Part shown: positions 35,204-44,148 of the stretch, in pieces
Position numbering within the stretch: the stretch's first letter is position 1
Layout: each line of letters opens with the position of its first letter
Origin: Agrobacterium tumefaciens_K
GTDB taxonomy: Bacteria > Pseudomonadota > Alphaproteobacteria > Rhizobiales > Rhizobiaceae
DNA length: 64,000 nt
Reading direction: 5' to 3'
Assembly (NCBI RefSeq): GCF_031801495.1
Contig: NZ_JAOEGC010000002.1
Span: forward strand, 2,694,084 to 2,758,083
Program-made: the position numbers and the translations under genes
Notes under the pieces: generated by a model
Databases searched by the model: none
Seen by the model: the letters and a program-made list of their open reading frames with translations, nothing else
What the model was told of the DNA's origin: nothing

Positions 35204-36718
35204 CTATGAATTGAGGTCTACGCCAGCGCCTGAAAGCCAGCCGCGCAACGGCGCAAGATCGGGATGCGCCAACGCGGAGCGAAGATAGGCGAGGGTGCGA
35301 GGCATGTGTTTCATGTAACCCGGCTTGCCGTCTCGCTTCATCAGCCGCACCCATATGCCCACCAGCTTGCAGTTTCGCTGCGCGCTCATGATCGCGAAGG
35401 CTTTGAGGAATGCCGCTTCGTCAAAGACAGGATTCCTGCGGCGAATGTCGAGATAATGCTGCATCAGACGCGCTTGAAGGTCGGGTGAAATCGTCACCCG
35501 CGCATCCTGAACGATGGAGGCCAGATCATAGGCACTGGGCCCGATCATCGCGTCCTGAAAATCGATGAGGCCGACCTGACCGATTCCGGATTTATCGTTT
35601 TGCCAAAGGATGTTGGGCGAATGAAAATCGCGCAGCAGCAGGCCGGTTTCCGTACCGGAAAGCGCTTCGATCAACTGATCCCAGACAGCGAAATACGCCT
35701 GTTTTTCGCTTTCATCGATCTTATCGACGCCGCGAATATGTGGCAGATACCATTCCACCAGCAACGAGGTTTCGATTTTCATCGCATCCGGGTCAAAGGG
35801 CGGCACGTTATAACTCGTGCCATCGGTAAGCGCGATGGAACCAGGGGCGGGGGCTTCATGCAGGGCAGCGAGACACGCAACGCTTTGCAGATAGCGCTCC
35901 TCGATGGGGATGCCTTCATCATCCAGCACGCCATCGCGACCTATATCTTCGAGCAGTAGAATCCCGCTTTGGAAATCCTTGGCGACGATATCAGGTGCCG
36001 AAAAGCCGTTTGACGTCAGATAATGGCTGATCGCCACATAGGGCTTTACGTCGCGCGCAAGGTGCACGATCTCGGCATAGGTCTTGCCATCCTGAAGGAT
36101 CGGCCCGCGGGGCGGCGGTTGCCAGTCCATCAGCACATATTGCGTGCTCCTGTCGCGTACCAGCTCATAGGTGCGGTAGGAGGCATCGCCGCTGAAATAG
36201 CGCCGCGAAGCGCCTTTTTTGCCGTTGGCTTCAAGGAAACTCCGGATCGCGAGGACGCGCTCCAGCCGTGCGTGCTGTTTGGGCGGCGCTTCGATGGTCG
36301 CAAGCCGACCATTGCCCTCATGCGTCAGACAAAGAGTAATCGTATTATCCTTCGGCAAATCGCGGGCGGCGATTTCCGGCCATTCTATCAGGCAGACGCC
36401 ATCCGACAGCATCTCGTCGATGCCAAGCTCATCCAGCTCGGAGACATCCGAAAGGCGGTAGAGATCGAGATGCGCAACAGGAAAACGAAGCGCATAGGAC
36501 TGGACGATTGTGAAGGTAGGGCTGGGAACTTCCAGCATCTCGTCGTCGGCAATGGCGCGGATGAGCGCACGGGCCAATGTCGATTTCCCCGCTCCCAGAT
36601 CGCCAACCAGTGCGATGCAGTCGCCAGGCCTGACGGTCAAAGCCAGCTCCTCGCCAAGCCGGATCGTCTCGGCTTCATCGGCGAGAAAAATGGAAAGGGG
36701 CGGAATCGTACCGGTCAT
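35204..36718 (-). CDS. Fusion protein: TsaE (tRNA t6A synthesis ATPase) - AmgK-like sugar kinase
   Basis: 504 residues and two domains. Residues 1-155 are TsaE: Walker A GDLGAGKST at 39-47, EVPSPTFTIVQSY and HLDLYRL at 83-89, and IEWPE. Residues 170-500 are an aminoglycoside-phosphotransferase fold: LLEDIGRDG hinge region, Brenner motif RDFHSPNILW at 363-372, and the metal motif LIDFQDAMIGPSAYDLAS at 384-401. TsaE supports threonylcarbamoylation of tRNA A37; AmgK phosphorylates MurNAc/GlcNAc at C1. The start overlaps the divL stop by 4 bp; murU follows. Both halves have intact catalytic residues. Similar fusions are known in Rhizobiales annotations. Confidence 0.9.
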   Translation of the reverse strand: MTGTIPPLSIFLADEAETIRLGEELALTVRPGDCIALVGDLGAGKSTLARALIRAIADDEMLEVPSPTFTIVQSYALRFPVAHLDLYRLSDVSELDELGIDEMLSDGVCLIEWPEIAARDLPKDNTITLCLTHEGNGRLATIEAPPKQHARLERVLAIRSFLEANGKKGASRRYFSGDASYRTYELVRDRSTQYVLMDWQPPPRGPILQDGKTYAEIVHLARDVKPYVAISHYLTSNGFSAPDIVAKDFQSGILLLEDIGRDGVLDDEGIPIEERYLQSVACLAALHEAPAPGSIALTDGTSYNVPPFDPDAMKIETSLLVEWYLPHIRGVDKIDESEKQAYFAVWDQLIEALSGTETGLLLRDFHSPNILWQNDKSGIGQVGLIDFQDAMIGPSAYDLASIVQDARVTISPDLQARLMQHYLDIRRRNPVFDEAAFLKAFAIMSAQRNCKLVGIWVRLMKRDGKPGYMKHMPRTLAYLRSALAHPDLAPLRGWLSGAGVDLNS

Positions 36719-39300
36719 TCTGCAGCGATGGAATGCGGATTGACGTCGGAAGGAATGCGGCAGGTTACGACGGTGCCGCTGCCGGGGCGGCTGTCGATAT
36801 TCACCGTTCCATGATGAAGGCTGACGAAGCTTTCAACGATCGAAAGACCAAGGCCTGCGCCGGTCTTGCGTCCGCCGTTGCCATGGGTCGAGAAACGATC
36901 GAAAACCGTCTCGAGCATGTCTTCGGGAATGCCAGGACCATTGTCGGCCACGGAGAATACGAAATCGCCTTCGCTGCGCTGGCAGCTGAGCTGCACATAG
37001 CCGCCGTCCGGAGAAAAATTGATTGCGTTGGTCAGAAGCTTGATCAGGATCTGTTTCAGGCGCTGATGGTCGGCAACCAGTGTCCCAAGGTGCGCGGGAG
37101 CAACGATTTCAAGCGATACGCCGCTTTCCTGCAGGCGGTCGTTGATCTGCGTGGAAACATCGTCGAGCAACTCGTTCAGATCGTTGTCCGAATAGTTGAG
37201 CTGCATGATGCCTGCGTCGACAGTCGCGAGATCGAGAATATCATTGACGATGGTCAATAGGACGGACGACGATGTGGAGATGTGGTCGAGATATTCTGCC
37301 TGCCGGTCCGTCAGATCGCCAATCCCCGGCGTTTTGAGGAGATCGGTGAAACCGATGATGTTGGTCAGCGGGGATCGCAGTTCGTAGGAGACATGCTGCA
37401 CGAAGTCGTTCTTCAGCTCGTCGGCCTTGAGAAGTGCGTCGTTCTTTTCCTTCAGCGCCCGTTCGGCGCGTACGCTGTCCGTCATGTTGACGAAGGTCAG
37501 CATAGTCTGCGCATCCGGAAGCGGAATGATCGCGTAATCGAGGACAAGACCGGAAAGCAGTTCCAGCGTGCCCTGCTTGGATGGTCGCTCGTCATCGAAG
37601 CTTGTGATGAAGCGGCTGAAGTCACGCCAGCCATCGGGCTTGTCGTAAGATTGTTCACACGCCGTTTCGATGCCGCGAATATGTGTGCCTGTTTCGGCCT
37701 GATCGGCGGTAATGCCCCACAGAGCCCGGAATGCCGGGTTGGAAAGACGTATACGGCCATCGGCGCCGAACACGGCAACGCCCTCGGCGAGGTGATCGAT
37801 GGTTTCGCCCTGAACCTTCACCAGCGTGTTGTAACGGGTCTGGAGGTCAACCTGCTCGGTCAGGTTTTCGAATACCCACGTCGCACCGCCTTGCGGGTGC
37901 GCCGTTGCGATGACCCTCAGCGTCTGGCCGTTCGGCAGATGCCAGAGGTCCGTCTTGGTGTCGAGTGAACGGTAAACGGAAAGCGCCGTTTCTTTCCAGT
38001 TCTTCCAGTTCAGCTGTTCCGGCAGCTTGCCCGCGCTGCGCAGGCGGTCGAGAAGCTGTGAATTATCAGGGTTGCTTTCGAGGAAAACGAGATCGAAGCC
38101 CCATAGGCTGACGAACGCCTGGTTGTAAAACTGCAGCCGCTGTCGACCATCGAAAATGGCAACGGGTGTCGCCAGATGATCCAGTGTTTCGGCGTGACTT
38201 TTCAGGACGCGTTTCAGTTCTTCGCGCAGGTTTTCCGCTTCGGTTGCCTCGATTGCGATACCAGCCGAACCGCCCGCCGTCTTGACGTCGACGACATCGA
38301 AGAATGTGCGATTACCCGAAACGACGGTCGAAATGCGGTCGTGATAGGGAGAGTCAGGCGTCGCCGCTGCTCGTATCTTCTGTCGTGTCACGGTGTTCAG
38401 CAATTCGCGCTTTTCGGAAATGGCGAGTGCCGCGTCCCGCGCATCGACGGACTGCGCATAGGCGTGGTTGACCCAGATCAGTTCACCGTCGCCGTTGCGG
38501 CGCCAGACCGGCTGCTCCAGTGAATCGAGAAGTTCCTGGAATGTCGAGATCGAGGAAATCAGGCGTTCGCGCTCGACCTGCAGTTCCGCGAGTTCGGCCC
38601 GCAGATTGTTGAGGGCAACGAACCGTGCAAAAGCGTTGCCGCCGGAAACGCGGCCCTGAACTTCGATCACTTCGCCGCGCTGCGTTTCGACCGTCAGATC
38701 GAAGCTTTGTGCATGGCTGCGAAGCTTCTCGATGGATTTTTCGAGTGCACTGGCAGACGAGGGTTTCAGCCAGCGTCCGAAGGCCAGAAAGTCGTGATCA
38801 GCCTGCGGTGCTCCGGTCTCAATGGGCAGCTGTCCCAGGAACTCGGGGCGCTGGTCGGCGCCGTCCCAGATGACGATACGGCGGCTCTTGTCGGAAACAA
38901 GCGCCTCGTATTTCGTGATCTTGTGATGGGATTCGGCAAGTGCCCGGCGGTATTCGCTGCTTTCCGCTTCGATGTTGCCGCGCTGGCGAACCAGCCATAC
39001 GATCGAAAACAGCGTTGCTGACAGAATGCCTACAAACAGCGAGTAGGTGATCGTTTCTCCAGAGGAAAACAGCCGGGCACCCGTCGCAGCCTGTGCGCCG
39101 TCCTGTGCCATGGCGAGCGTCGTGGAGCCGCCAAGAAAAGTTCCGGCCAGCAAGGCCGAAATTCTTGAAAACCCGGACCGAAAGGCCCCGAATGTGCGCT
39201 GGCATTTTCCCAGCATTGTTGCGCGCGGCAATACGCCTTCAGGCGCGCCATCAACGCATTGAACCATCCGTTTGCACGGAACCGAATTGTGTACCGACAT
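36715..39300 (-). CDS. divL: DivL-type cell-cycle pseudo-histidine kinase
   Basis: 861 residues from the ATG at 39300 (GGAG upstream); the frame is open to 39405, so the start is uncertain. It has an N-terminal hydrophobic segment and a second helix (SLFVGILSATLFSIVWLV), then several PAS domains, a dimerisation domain and an HATPase (VADNGPGIPEDMLETVFDRFS, GAGLGLSIVESF). The H-box reads VSYELRSPL: the histidine is Tyr (codon 37384-37386, TAC), as in Caulobacter DivL Tyr550. DivL controls the CckA-ChpT-CtrA relay by binding DivK rather than by normal autophosphorylation. It overlaps the tsaE-amgK gene by 4 bp. Confidence 0.92.
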   Translation of the reverse strand: MSVHNSVPCKRMVQCVDGAPEGVLPRATMLGKCQRTFGAFRSGFSRISALLAGTFLGGSTTLAMAQDGAQAATGARLFSSGETITYSLFVGILSATLFSIVWLVRQRGNIEAESSEYRRALAESHHKITKYEALVSDKSRRIVIWDGADQRPEFLGQLPIETGAPQADHDFLAFGRWLKPSSASALEKSIEKLRSHAQSFDLTVETQRGEVIEVQGRVSGGNAFARFVALNNLRAELAELQVERERLISSISTFQELLDSLEQPVWRRNGDGELIWVNHAYAQSVDARDAALAISEKRELLNTVTRQKIRAAATPDSPYHDRISTVVSGNRTFFDVVDVKTAGGSAGIAIEATEAENLREELKRVLKSHAETLDHLATPVAIFDGRQRLQFYNQAFVSLWGFDLVFLESNPDNSQLLDRLRSAGKLPEQLNWKNWKETALSVYRSLDTKTDLWHLPNGQTLRVIATAHPQGGATWVFENLTEQVDLQTRYNTLVKVQGETIDHLAEGVAVFGADGRIRLSNPAFRALWGITADQAETGTHIRGIETACEQSYDKPDGWRDFSRFITSFDDERPSKQGTLELLSGLVLDYAIIPLPDAQTMLTFVNMTDSVRAERALKEKNDALLKADELKNDFVQHVSYELRSPLTNIIGFTDLLKTPGIGDLTDRQAEYLDHISTSSSVLLTIVNDILDLATVDAGIMQLNYSDNDLNELLDDVSTQINDRLQESGVSLEIVAPAHLGTLVADHQRLKQILIKLLTNAINFSPDGGYVQLSCQRSEGDFVFSVADNGPGIPEDMLETVFDRFSTHGNGGRKTGAGLGLSIVESFVSLHHGTVNIDSRPGSGTVVTCRIPSDVNPHSIAAE

Positions 39301-39426
39301 CCCCGGTCTGTCTCCGTCCTGTGTGCCGCATCTTCGACAAGACATCCCATTTCGCAGCGCCGCCCGGCGCACACGAATCAAGTCCTTAGACAATACCGTC
39401 TTCACAAATGGGCGGAAAGGGAGGGC

Positions 39427-39466
39427 GCAAAAAAGATGCCGTGCGCTTTGTCAAGCGCACGGCATC
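39427..39466 (-). terminator. ahcY intrinsic terminator
   Basis: A perfect 14-bp stem (GATGCCGTGCGCTT, 39435-39448, and its complement 39453-39466) with a 4-base loop. Read leftward it is followed by six T residues. Confidence 0.9.
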
Positions 39467-39504
39467 TACATGTTGTGCAATTTCCGTGGATATTAACTAT
39501 AAAA

Positions 39505-40905
39505 TTAATATCTGTAGTGTTCAGCCTTGAAAGGGCCGGTCTTGGAGACGCCGATATAATCTGCCTGGACGTCAGAAAGTTCGGTCAGGCGAACGCCGAG
39601 CTTCTCAAGATGGAGGCGCGCAACCTTCTCATCTAGGTGCTTCGGCAGAACGTAAACCTCGTTCTTGTATTCGCCCTGCTTGGTGAACAGCTCGATCTGG
39701 CCAAGAACCTGATTGGTGAACGACGCCGACATCACGAAGGACGGGTGGCCCGTGGCGTTGCCTAGGTTCAGCAGGCGGCCTTCGGAGAGCAGGATGATGC
39801 GGTTGCCCTTCGGGAACTCGATCATGTCGACCTGCGGCTTGATATTCGTCCACTTCAGGTTACGCAGCGATGCGACCTGAATTTCGTTGTCGAAGTGGCC
39901 GATGTTACCAACGATGGCCATGTCCTTCATCTCGCGCATGTGCTCGATGCGGATGACGTCCTTGTTGCCGGTGGTGGTGATGAAGATATCGGCGGAGGAC
40001 ACGACGTCTTCCAGGCGCACCACTTCAAAACCGTCCATGGCAGCCTGAAGCGCGCAGATCGGGTCGATTTCGGTGACCTTGACGCGTGCGCCTGCACCCT
40101 GAAGCGAGGCAGCCGAACCCTTGCCGACGTCGCCGTAACCGCAGACAACGGCAACCTTGCCGGCCATCATCACGTCGGTCGCGCGACGGATGCCGTCGAC
40201 GAGCGATTCCTTGCAGCCGTACTTGTTGTCGAACTTCGACTTCGTGACGCTGTCGTTGACGTTGATCGCCGGGAAGGGAAGAAGGCCCTTCTTGCTGAGA
40301 TCATAGAGGCGGTGAACGCCCGTGGTGGTTTCTTCCGTCACACCCTTGAGCGCATCGCGCTGCTTGGTGAACCAGCCGGGAGAAGCCTTGAGGCGCTTCT
40401 TGATCTGCGCGACGAGAATTTCCTCTTCTTCCGAGCCCGGGTTGGAAAGAACGTCCTCGCCAGCTTCGGCGCGTGCGCCCAGCAGGATGTACATGGTGGC
40501 ATCGCCGCCATCGTCGAGGATCATGTTGGAGAGGCCGCCGTCAGCCCACTGGAAGATCTTGTCGGTATATTCCCAGTATTCGGTCAGGCTCTCACCCTTG
40601 ACGGCGAAAACCGGAATGCCGGCTTCGGCGATCGCGGCAGCCGCATGATCCTGCGTCGAGAAGATGTTGCACGAAGCCCAACGGATATCGGCGCCGAGTT
40701 CCTTCAGCGTTTCGATCAGAACGCCGGTCTGAATCGTCATGTGGAGAGAGCCGGAAATACGTGCGCCCTTCAGCGGCTTGCTCTCGCCAAATTCCTTTCG
40801 GCAGGACATCAGGCCTGGCATTTCGGTTTCGGCAATGTCCAGTTCCTTGCGGCCAAAGCCAGCAAGGTTGATGTCGGCGACGATATAGTCCTTCTCAACG
40901 CTCAT
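39505..40905 (-). CDS. ahcY: S-adenosyl-L-homocysteine hydrolase
   Basis: 466 residues. MTIQTGVLIETLKELGADIRWASCNIFSTQDHAAAAI and the NAD-binding VCGYGDVGKGSAASLQGAGARV are unmistakable, and the C-terminus KTGPFKAEHYRY completes the family pattern. It splits SAH to adenosine and homocysteine, keeping methylation going. It is monocistronic, with a strong terminator below and a 132-bp upstream gap holding a half-site array that is a likely operator. Confidence 0.98.
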   Translation of the reverse strand: MSVEKDYIVADINLAGFGRKELDIAETEMPGLMSCRKEFGESKPLKGARISGSLHMTIQTGVLIETLKELGADIRWASCNIFSTQDHAAAAIAEAGIPVFAVKGESLTEYWEYTDKIFQWADGGLSNMILDDGGDATMYILLGARAEAGEDVLSNPGSEEEEILVAQIKKRLKASPGWFTKQRDALKGVTEETTTGVHRLYDLSKKGLLPFPAINVNDSVTKSKFDNKYGCKESLVDGIRRATDVMMAGKVAVVCGYGDVGKGSAASLQGAGARVKVTEIDPICALQAAMDGFEVVRLEDVVSSADIFITTTGNKDVIRIEHMREMKDMAIVGNIGHFDNEIQVASLRNLKWTNIKPQVDMIEFPKGNRIILLSEGRLLNLGNATGHPSFVMSASFTNQVLGQIELFTKQGEYKNEVYVLPKHLDEKVARLHLEKLGVRLTELSDVQADYIGVSKTGPFKAEHYRY

Positions 40906-40999
40906 GCGGTTCTCCAGATCAAAAAATGCCGGGCTGATGGGCGCGGCCTTGAAAACGTAGCAGCGGGTTTAGCAGGCTACAGCCGATCTGGCAATAATG

Positions 41000-41027
41000 A
41001 TATAAAGAAGTCTTTATGTCTTTATAT
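41000..41027. promoter_or_regulatory. Candidate operator upstream of ahcY (three AAAGA half-sites)
   Basis: ATATAAAGA (41000-41008) faces two direct copies of the reverse half-site, TCTTTAT (41011-41017) and TCTTTATAT (41019-41027). It thus forms a tight 7-2-7 palindrome and a perfect 9-10-9 one that share the left arm. ArsR-family SahR/SamR regulators control ahcY in other proteobacteria; assigning this site to such a regulator is inference. It lies 95 bp upstream of ahcY. Confidence 0.55.
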
Positions 41028-41037
41028 GGCGGAGAAA

Positions 41038-41313
41038 TCAGGCTTCTTCGCCAAACCTGTCGGCAACAAGCGCTTCCAGCGCGGCCAGAGCTTCCTCAGC
41101 CTGGTTTCCGCTCGCCTCCACATATACGCTGCATCCGGGACTTGCCGCCAGCATCATCAGGCCCATGATCGACGTACCGCCGACGGTCATTCCATCTTTC
41201 GAGACGGTGATGGTCGCATCGAAACCCTCGACCATCTGCACGAACTTCGCCGAGGCCCGGGCGTGGAGGCCACGTTTGTTAACAATCAGCAGTTCCCGGG
41301 AGTTTGACGACAT
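41038..41313 (-). CDS. HPr-family phosphocarrier protein (regulatory PTS)
   Basis: 91 residues. The phospho-accepting His17 sits in KRGLHARAS and the HprK-type site Ser48 in GGTSIMGLMML. It carries phosphate from EI(Ntr) to EIIA proteins. No sugar permease is nearby, so it serves the regulatory PTS. It follows the EIIA gene by 11 bp and is the last gene of the chvI-chvG-hprK-EIIA-HPr string. Confidence 0.93.
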   Translation of the reverse strand: MSSNSRELLIVNKRGLHARASAKFVQMVEGFDATITVSKDGMTVGGTSIMGLMMLAASPGCSVYVEASGNQAEEALAALEALVADRFGEEA

Positions 41314-41324
41314 GCTTGATCTTC

Positions 41325-41726
41325 TTATTTGCCGCTCAGGACGCGGCTCGCAACGTTGATATATTTTCGCCCGGCGTCGGAGGCTTCCTGAAGAGCCTTG
41401 TCCATGTTGTCTTCGCTTCGGACGCCTGCAAGCTTGATGAGCATGGGCAGATTGACGCCCGCAATCACTTCGACATTTCCGCTATCCATCACGGAGATAG
41501 CCAGATTGGAGGGGGTGCCGCCGAACATGTCGGTCAGGATGATGACGCCATTTCCATCGTTGGCGCGCGCCACGGCATCGATAATATCCTGCCGGCGCTG
41601 ATCCATGTCGTCTTCGGGACCGATACAGACCGTCTCGATCAATTTCTGAGGACCGACGACATGCTCGACTGCATGACGAAATTCCTCAGCCAGCTTGCCA
41701 TGGGTGACAAGCACTAGTCCGATCAT
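41325..41726 (-). CDS. PTS EIIA component, mannose-family (EIIA-Man type)
   Basis: 133 residues. The phosphorylation site His9 is in VLVTHGKLAEEF, and VIILTDMFGGTPSNLA is the fold's signature. In alphaproteobacteria this single-domain EIIA lacks its EIIB/C/D partners and acts as a signalling phosphate acceptor from HPr. It lies between hprK (125 bp upstream) and HPr (11 bp downstream). Confidence 0.93.
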   Translation of the reverse strand: MIGLVLVTHGKLAEEFRHAVEHVVGPQKLIETVCIGPEDDMDQRRQDIIDAVARANDGNGVIILTDMFGGTPSNLAISVMDSGNVEVIAGVNLPMLIKLAGVRSEDNMDKALQEASDAGRKYINVASRVLSGK

Positions 41727-41851
41727 GAAATGCTCCCTTGCACACGCACTCTCATTGCCGACTATCGCAACGCGGCAATCCTGTCCATCTGTGGGCGTTT
41801 ATCTTGATGAGGAAAATGCGAAGCGCAAGCCTAAAATCGCCCGAATCGTCT

Positions 41852-42316
41852 TCACCGAACGTTGGTCTTGAAAAGATTCTGAGCAAGCGCAGCAAACTTT
41901 CCATAGGGTGTCAGGCTGGATAACGGGATCCGCAGCAGCGGCAATTGCCCGCCGCAGGGCAGGGCCAGAGCCTCGTTTTCGTCAGGAAGCCTAGGGCTTT
42001 CCGCGGAAAGAACGGTGGTCACGGCAAAATGCAGGGCGGCACGCGAAACACTTTTGATCGAAATGATCCCGCTGCCGCGAAGTTCGAGCAGACCGGCAAT
42101 CGTTTCCGGCCGCTCGGCCATGATCGTTTCACCGTCGCGATACACGAAAATCTGATCGTCCGCGATCAACGCGGCAAATAGGCCGCACCGCTCAGCCTCT
42201 GTCAGGAAACTGAAAGCCAGTTCGCTTTTGCCGCTTCCGGACGGGCCGGTGAAGACGATGCCGGTTTCACCGACAACGATCGCCGTTGCATGCAGGTTGA
42301 AACGCTCAGCGCTCAT
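41852..42316 (-). CDS. hprK: Short HPr kinase/phosphorylase
   Basis: 154 residues from the ATG at 42316, overlapping the chvG stop by 11 bp. The P-loop GPSGSGKSELAFSFL lies at 24-38, and RGSGIISIK resembles the HprK capping region. It lacks the N-terminal domain of Firmicutes HprK (about 310 residues), as is usual in alphaproteobacteria. It phosphorylates a serine on HPr. Translational coupling to chvG links PTS control to the envelope-stress sensor. Confidence 0.9.
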   Translation of the reverse strand: MSAERFNLHATAIVVGETGIVFTGPSGSGKSELAFSFLTEAERCGLFAALIADDQIFVYRDGETIMAERPETIAGLLELRGSGIISIKSVSRAALHFAVTTVLSAESPRLPDENEALALPCGGQLPLLRIPLSSLTPYGKFAALAQNLFKTNVR

Positions 42317-44096
42317 GCGTTTCGGCCGCCGGGAGCGACAGGGTGAAGCGCGCACCGGAAATGACACCATATTTGTCGACAACGTTTTCCGCCTTCAGGC
42401 TGCCGCCATGTGCTTCGGCGATCTGTCGGCTGATCGAAAGTCCGAGGCCGGAATTCTGGCCGAAACCTTCGCTTGCCGGGCGGTCCGTATAAAAACGTTC
42501 GAAAATCCGGTCGATGTCCTCGGCCTGGATGCCGGGTCCATTGTCTTCGACCTGAACGAGGCATCGATCCTTATGACGGGCAAGACGCACGGTAATGCGC
42601 CCGCTGTCTTCCGTAACGAAGGAGCGCGCATTTTCGATGAGGTTGGTGACGATCTGGCCGATGCGAAGGTCGTGTCCATTGACGACAAAAGATGGTTTCG
42701 TCCCTGGCTTCCGGTCGACCACATAGTCGATCGCGACGCTCTTTTTCTTCGTGCCGATCTGGAGCGAGATATCCACCAAGCCTTTCAGCAACACATCAAG
42801 GTCCAGCGGTGAGGCATCGGCGCGCGCGAGTTCGGCATCCAGGCGCGACGCATCGGAAATGTCGCTGATCAGGCGGTCGAGACGGCGCACATCGTGGAAG
42901 ATGATTTCGGTCAGCCGCTGTTTCGATTCCTCCGTTTTCGCGCGTGGCAGTGTTTCCACAGCACTGCGCAGCGAGGTCAGCGGGTTCTTGAGTTCGTGGC
43001 TGACATCGGCTGCAAAGCTTTCGATGGCGTCGATGCGGTCGTAAAGCGCCGTCGTCATTTCCCGTAGCGCGATGGAAAGGTTACCGATCTCGTCCTGACG
43101 TGCGGAAAAATCTGGAATCTCTTCACGCGTTCTCGCCCCCCGGCGAACGCGAATTGCCGCAGCCGCAAGCCGCCGTAGCGGGGTTGCGATGGTGGAGGAC
43201 AACAACAGCGAAAGCACGATATTGACGAGCGTGGCGATACCGAACACGCGCATGATGGCAAGGCGCTCCGCATGGACGATCTTGTCGATATCGCCTGCCT
43301 GCGTGGAGAGAAGCAGAACACCGAGCACGGCGCGGAAACGCTGAACGGGCACGGCGACCGAGACGATCAACTCACCCTTTTCGGTAACACGCACCACTGC
43401 GCCGCGAACGCCGGTCAGGGCATTCATCACCTCAGGATAAATCGAGCCGTCACCGCCAGGCGCTTCCTTGTATTGCGGCAGGCTGCCAGGTTGCAGCATG
43501 CGATTGAAAAGGCTTGCGAACCACTCGCCCCATGTCTGGGTTTCCGGCGTGACCGGTGGCAGATCGAACCGCAATACCTGTCCGCGCGAGTAGAGGTGGC
43601 GCGAATCGAGCAGCAGGTTGGCGTCTGCGTCGAATAGCCGGGCGCGGGTGCGCGTCGGCGAAATCAGGCGCCGTAACACCGGCGCAACGCGTTCCGGATT
43701 GATCGGGAAACTCAGATCCTCGTCATTCGGGGCAGGAGTGATGCTCTGCCCCGCCTGAAGTTCGAGCAGCTTTTCCGGATTGATGGTGATCGAGTTGGTA
43801 TCGACGGAGGCGGATGCCGAGATTGCCCCGGCGATGATTTCGCCCTGTGTCAGCAGGCTTTCGACGCGCGCATCGATCAGTCCTTCGCGGAACTGGTTGA
43901 GGTACAGGATACCGCCCACAAGAACCACGGTCGCCGCGACGTTGAAGAAAAGGATGCGGCGCGTCAGACTGGAGAACACCGCATTGCCGAAAATGCGCCG
44001 GATAATCGTCAGCGGATGGATGCGGTGCCGTCGTTCGCTGCCGCGATCCTCGGCATCGTCGTCTTCCGTGACGGTTTCCGGCGATTTGTTCAACAC
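42306..44096 (-). CDS. chvG: Sensor histidine kinase ChvG
   Basis: 596 residues. Transmembrane helices lie at about 47-66 and 282-303 around a 215-residue periplasmic domain; then HAMP, H-box FAADVSHELKNPL (His367) and HATPase (VEDNGPGIQAEDIDRIFERF, GLGLSISRQIAEAHGG). ChvG senses acidity and envelope state; in Agrobacterium it is restrained by periplasmic ExoR and activates ChvI for virulence, succinoglycan and type VI secretion. It lies 52 bp after chvI. Confidence 0.95.
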   Translation of the reverse strand: MLNKSPETVTEDDDAEDRGSERRHRIHPLTIIRRIFGNAVFSSLTRRILFFNVAATVVLVGGILYLNQFREGLIDARVESLLTQGEIIAGAISASASVDTNSITINPEKLLELQAGQSITPAPNDEDLSFPINPERVAPVLRRLISPTRTRARLFDADANLLLDSRHLYSRGQVLRFDLPPVTPETQTWGEWFASLFNRMLQPGSLPQYKEAPGGDGSIYPEVMNALTGVRGAVVRVTEKGELIVSVAVPVQRFRAVLGVLLLSTQAGDIDKIVHAERLAIMRVFGIATLVNIVLSLLLSSTIATPLRRLAAAAIRVRRGARTREEIPDFSARQDEIGNLSIALREMTTALYDRIDAIESFAADVSHELKNPLTSLRSAVETLPRAKTEESKQRLTEIIFHDVRRLDRLISDISDASRLDAELARADASPLDLDVLLKGLVDISLQIGTKKKSVAIDYVVDRKPGTKPSFVVNGHDLRIGQIVTNLIENARSFVTEDSGRITVRLARHKDRCLVQVEDNGPGIQAEDIDRIFERFYTDRPASEGFGQNSGLGLSISRQIAEAHGGSLKAENVVDKYGVISGARFTLSLPAAETHER

Positions 44097-44148
44097 GCAA
44101 TTTTCCTCTCAACCACGGATTAGGTGGCTGATATTTTCTGGCTTTTCC

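Noticed and set aside
40906..41037. SAH or SAM riboswitch upstream of ahcY
   Set aside because: The 132-bp leader shows no conserved riboswitch core that I can recognise; the clear structure is a DNA half-site array near the likely promoter.
39895..41307. 470-codon open frame antisense to ahcY and HPr
   Set aside because: It spans two clear genes on the opposite strand and has no recognisable domain.
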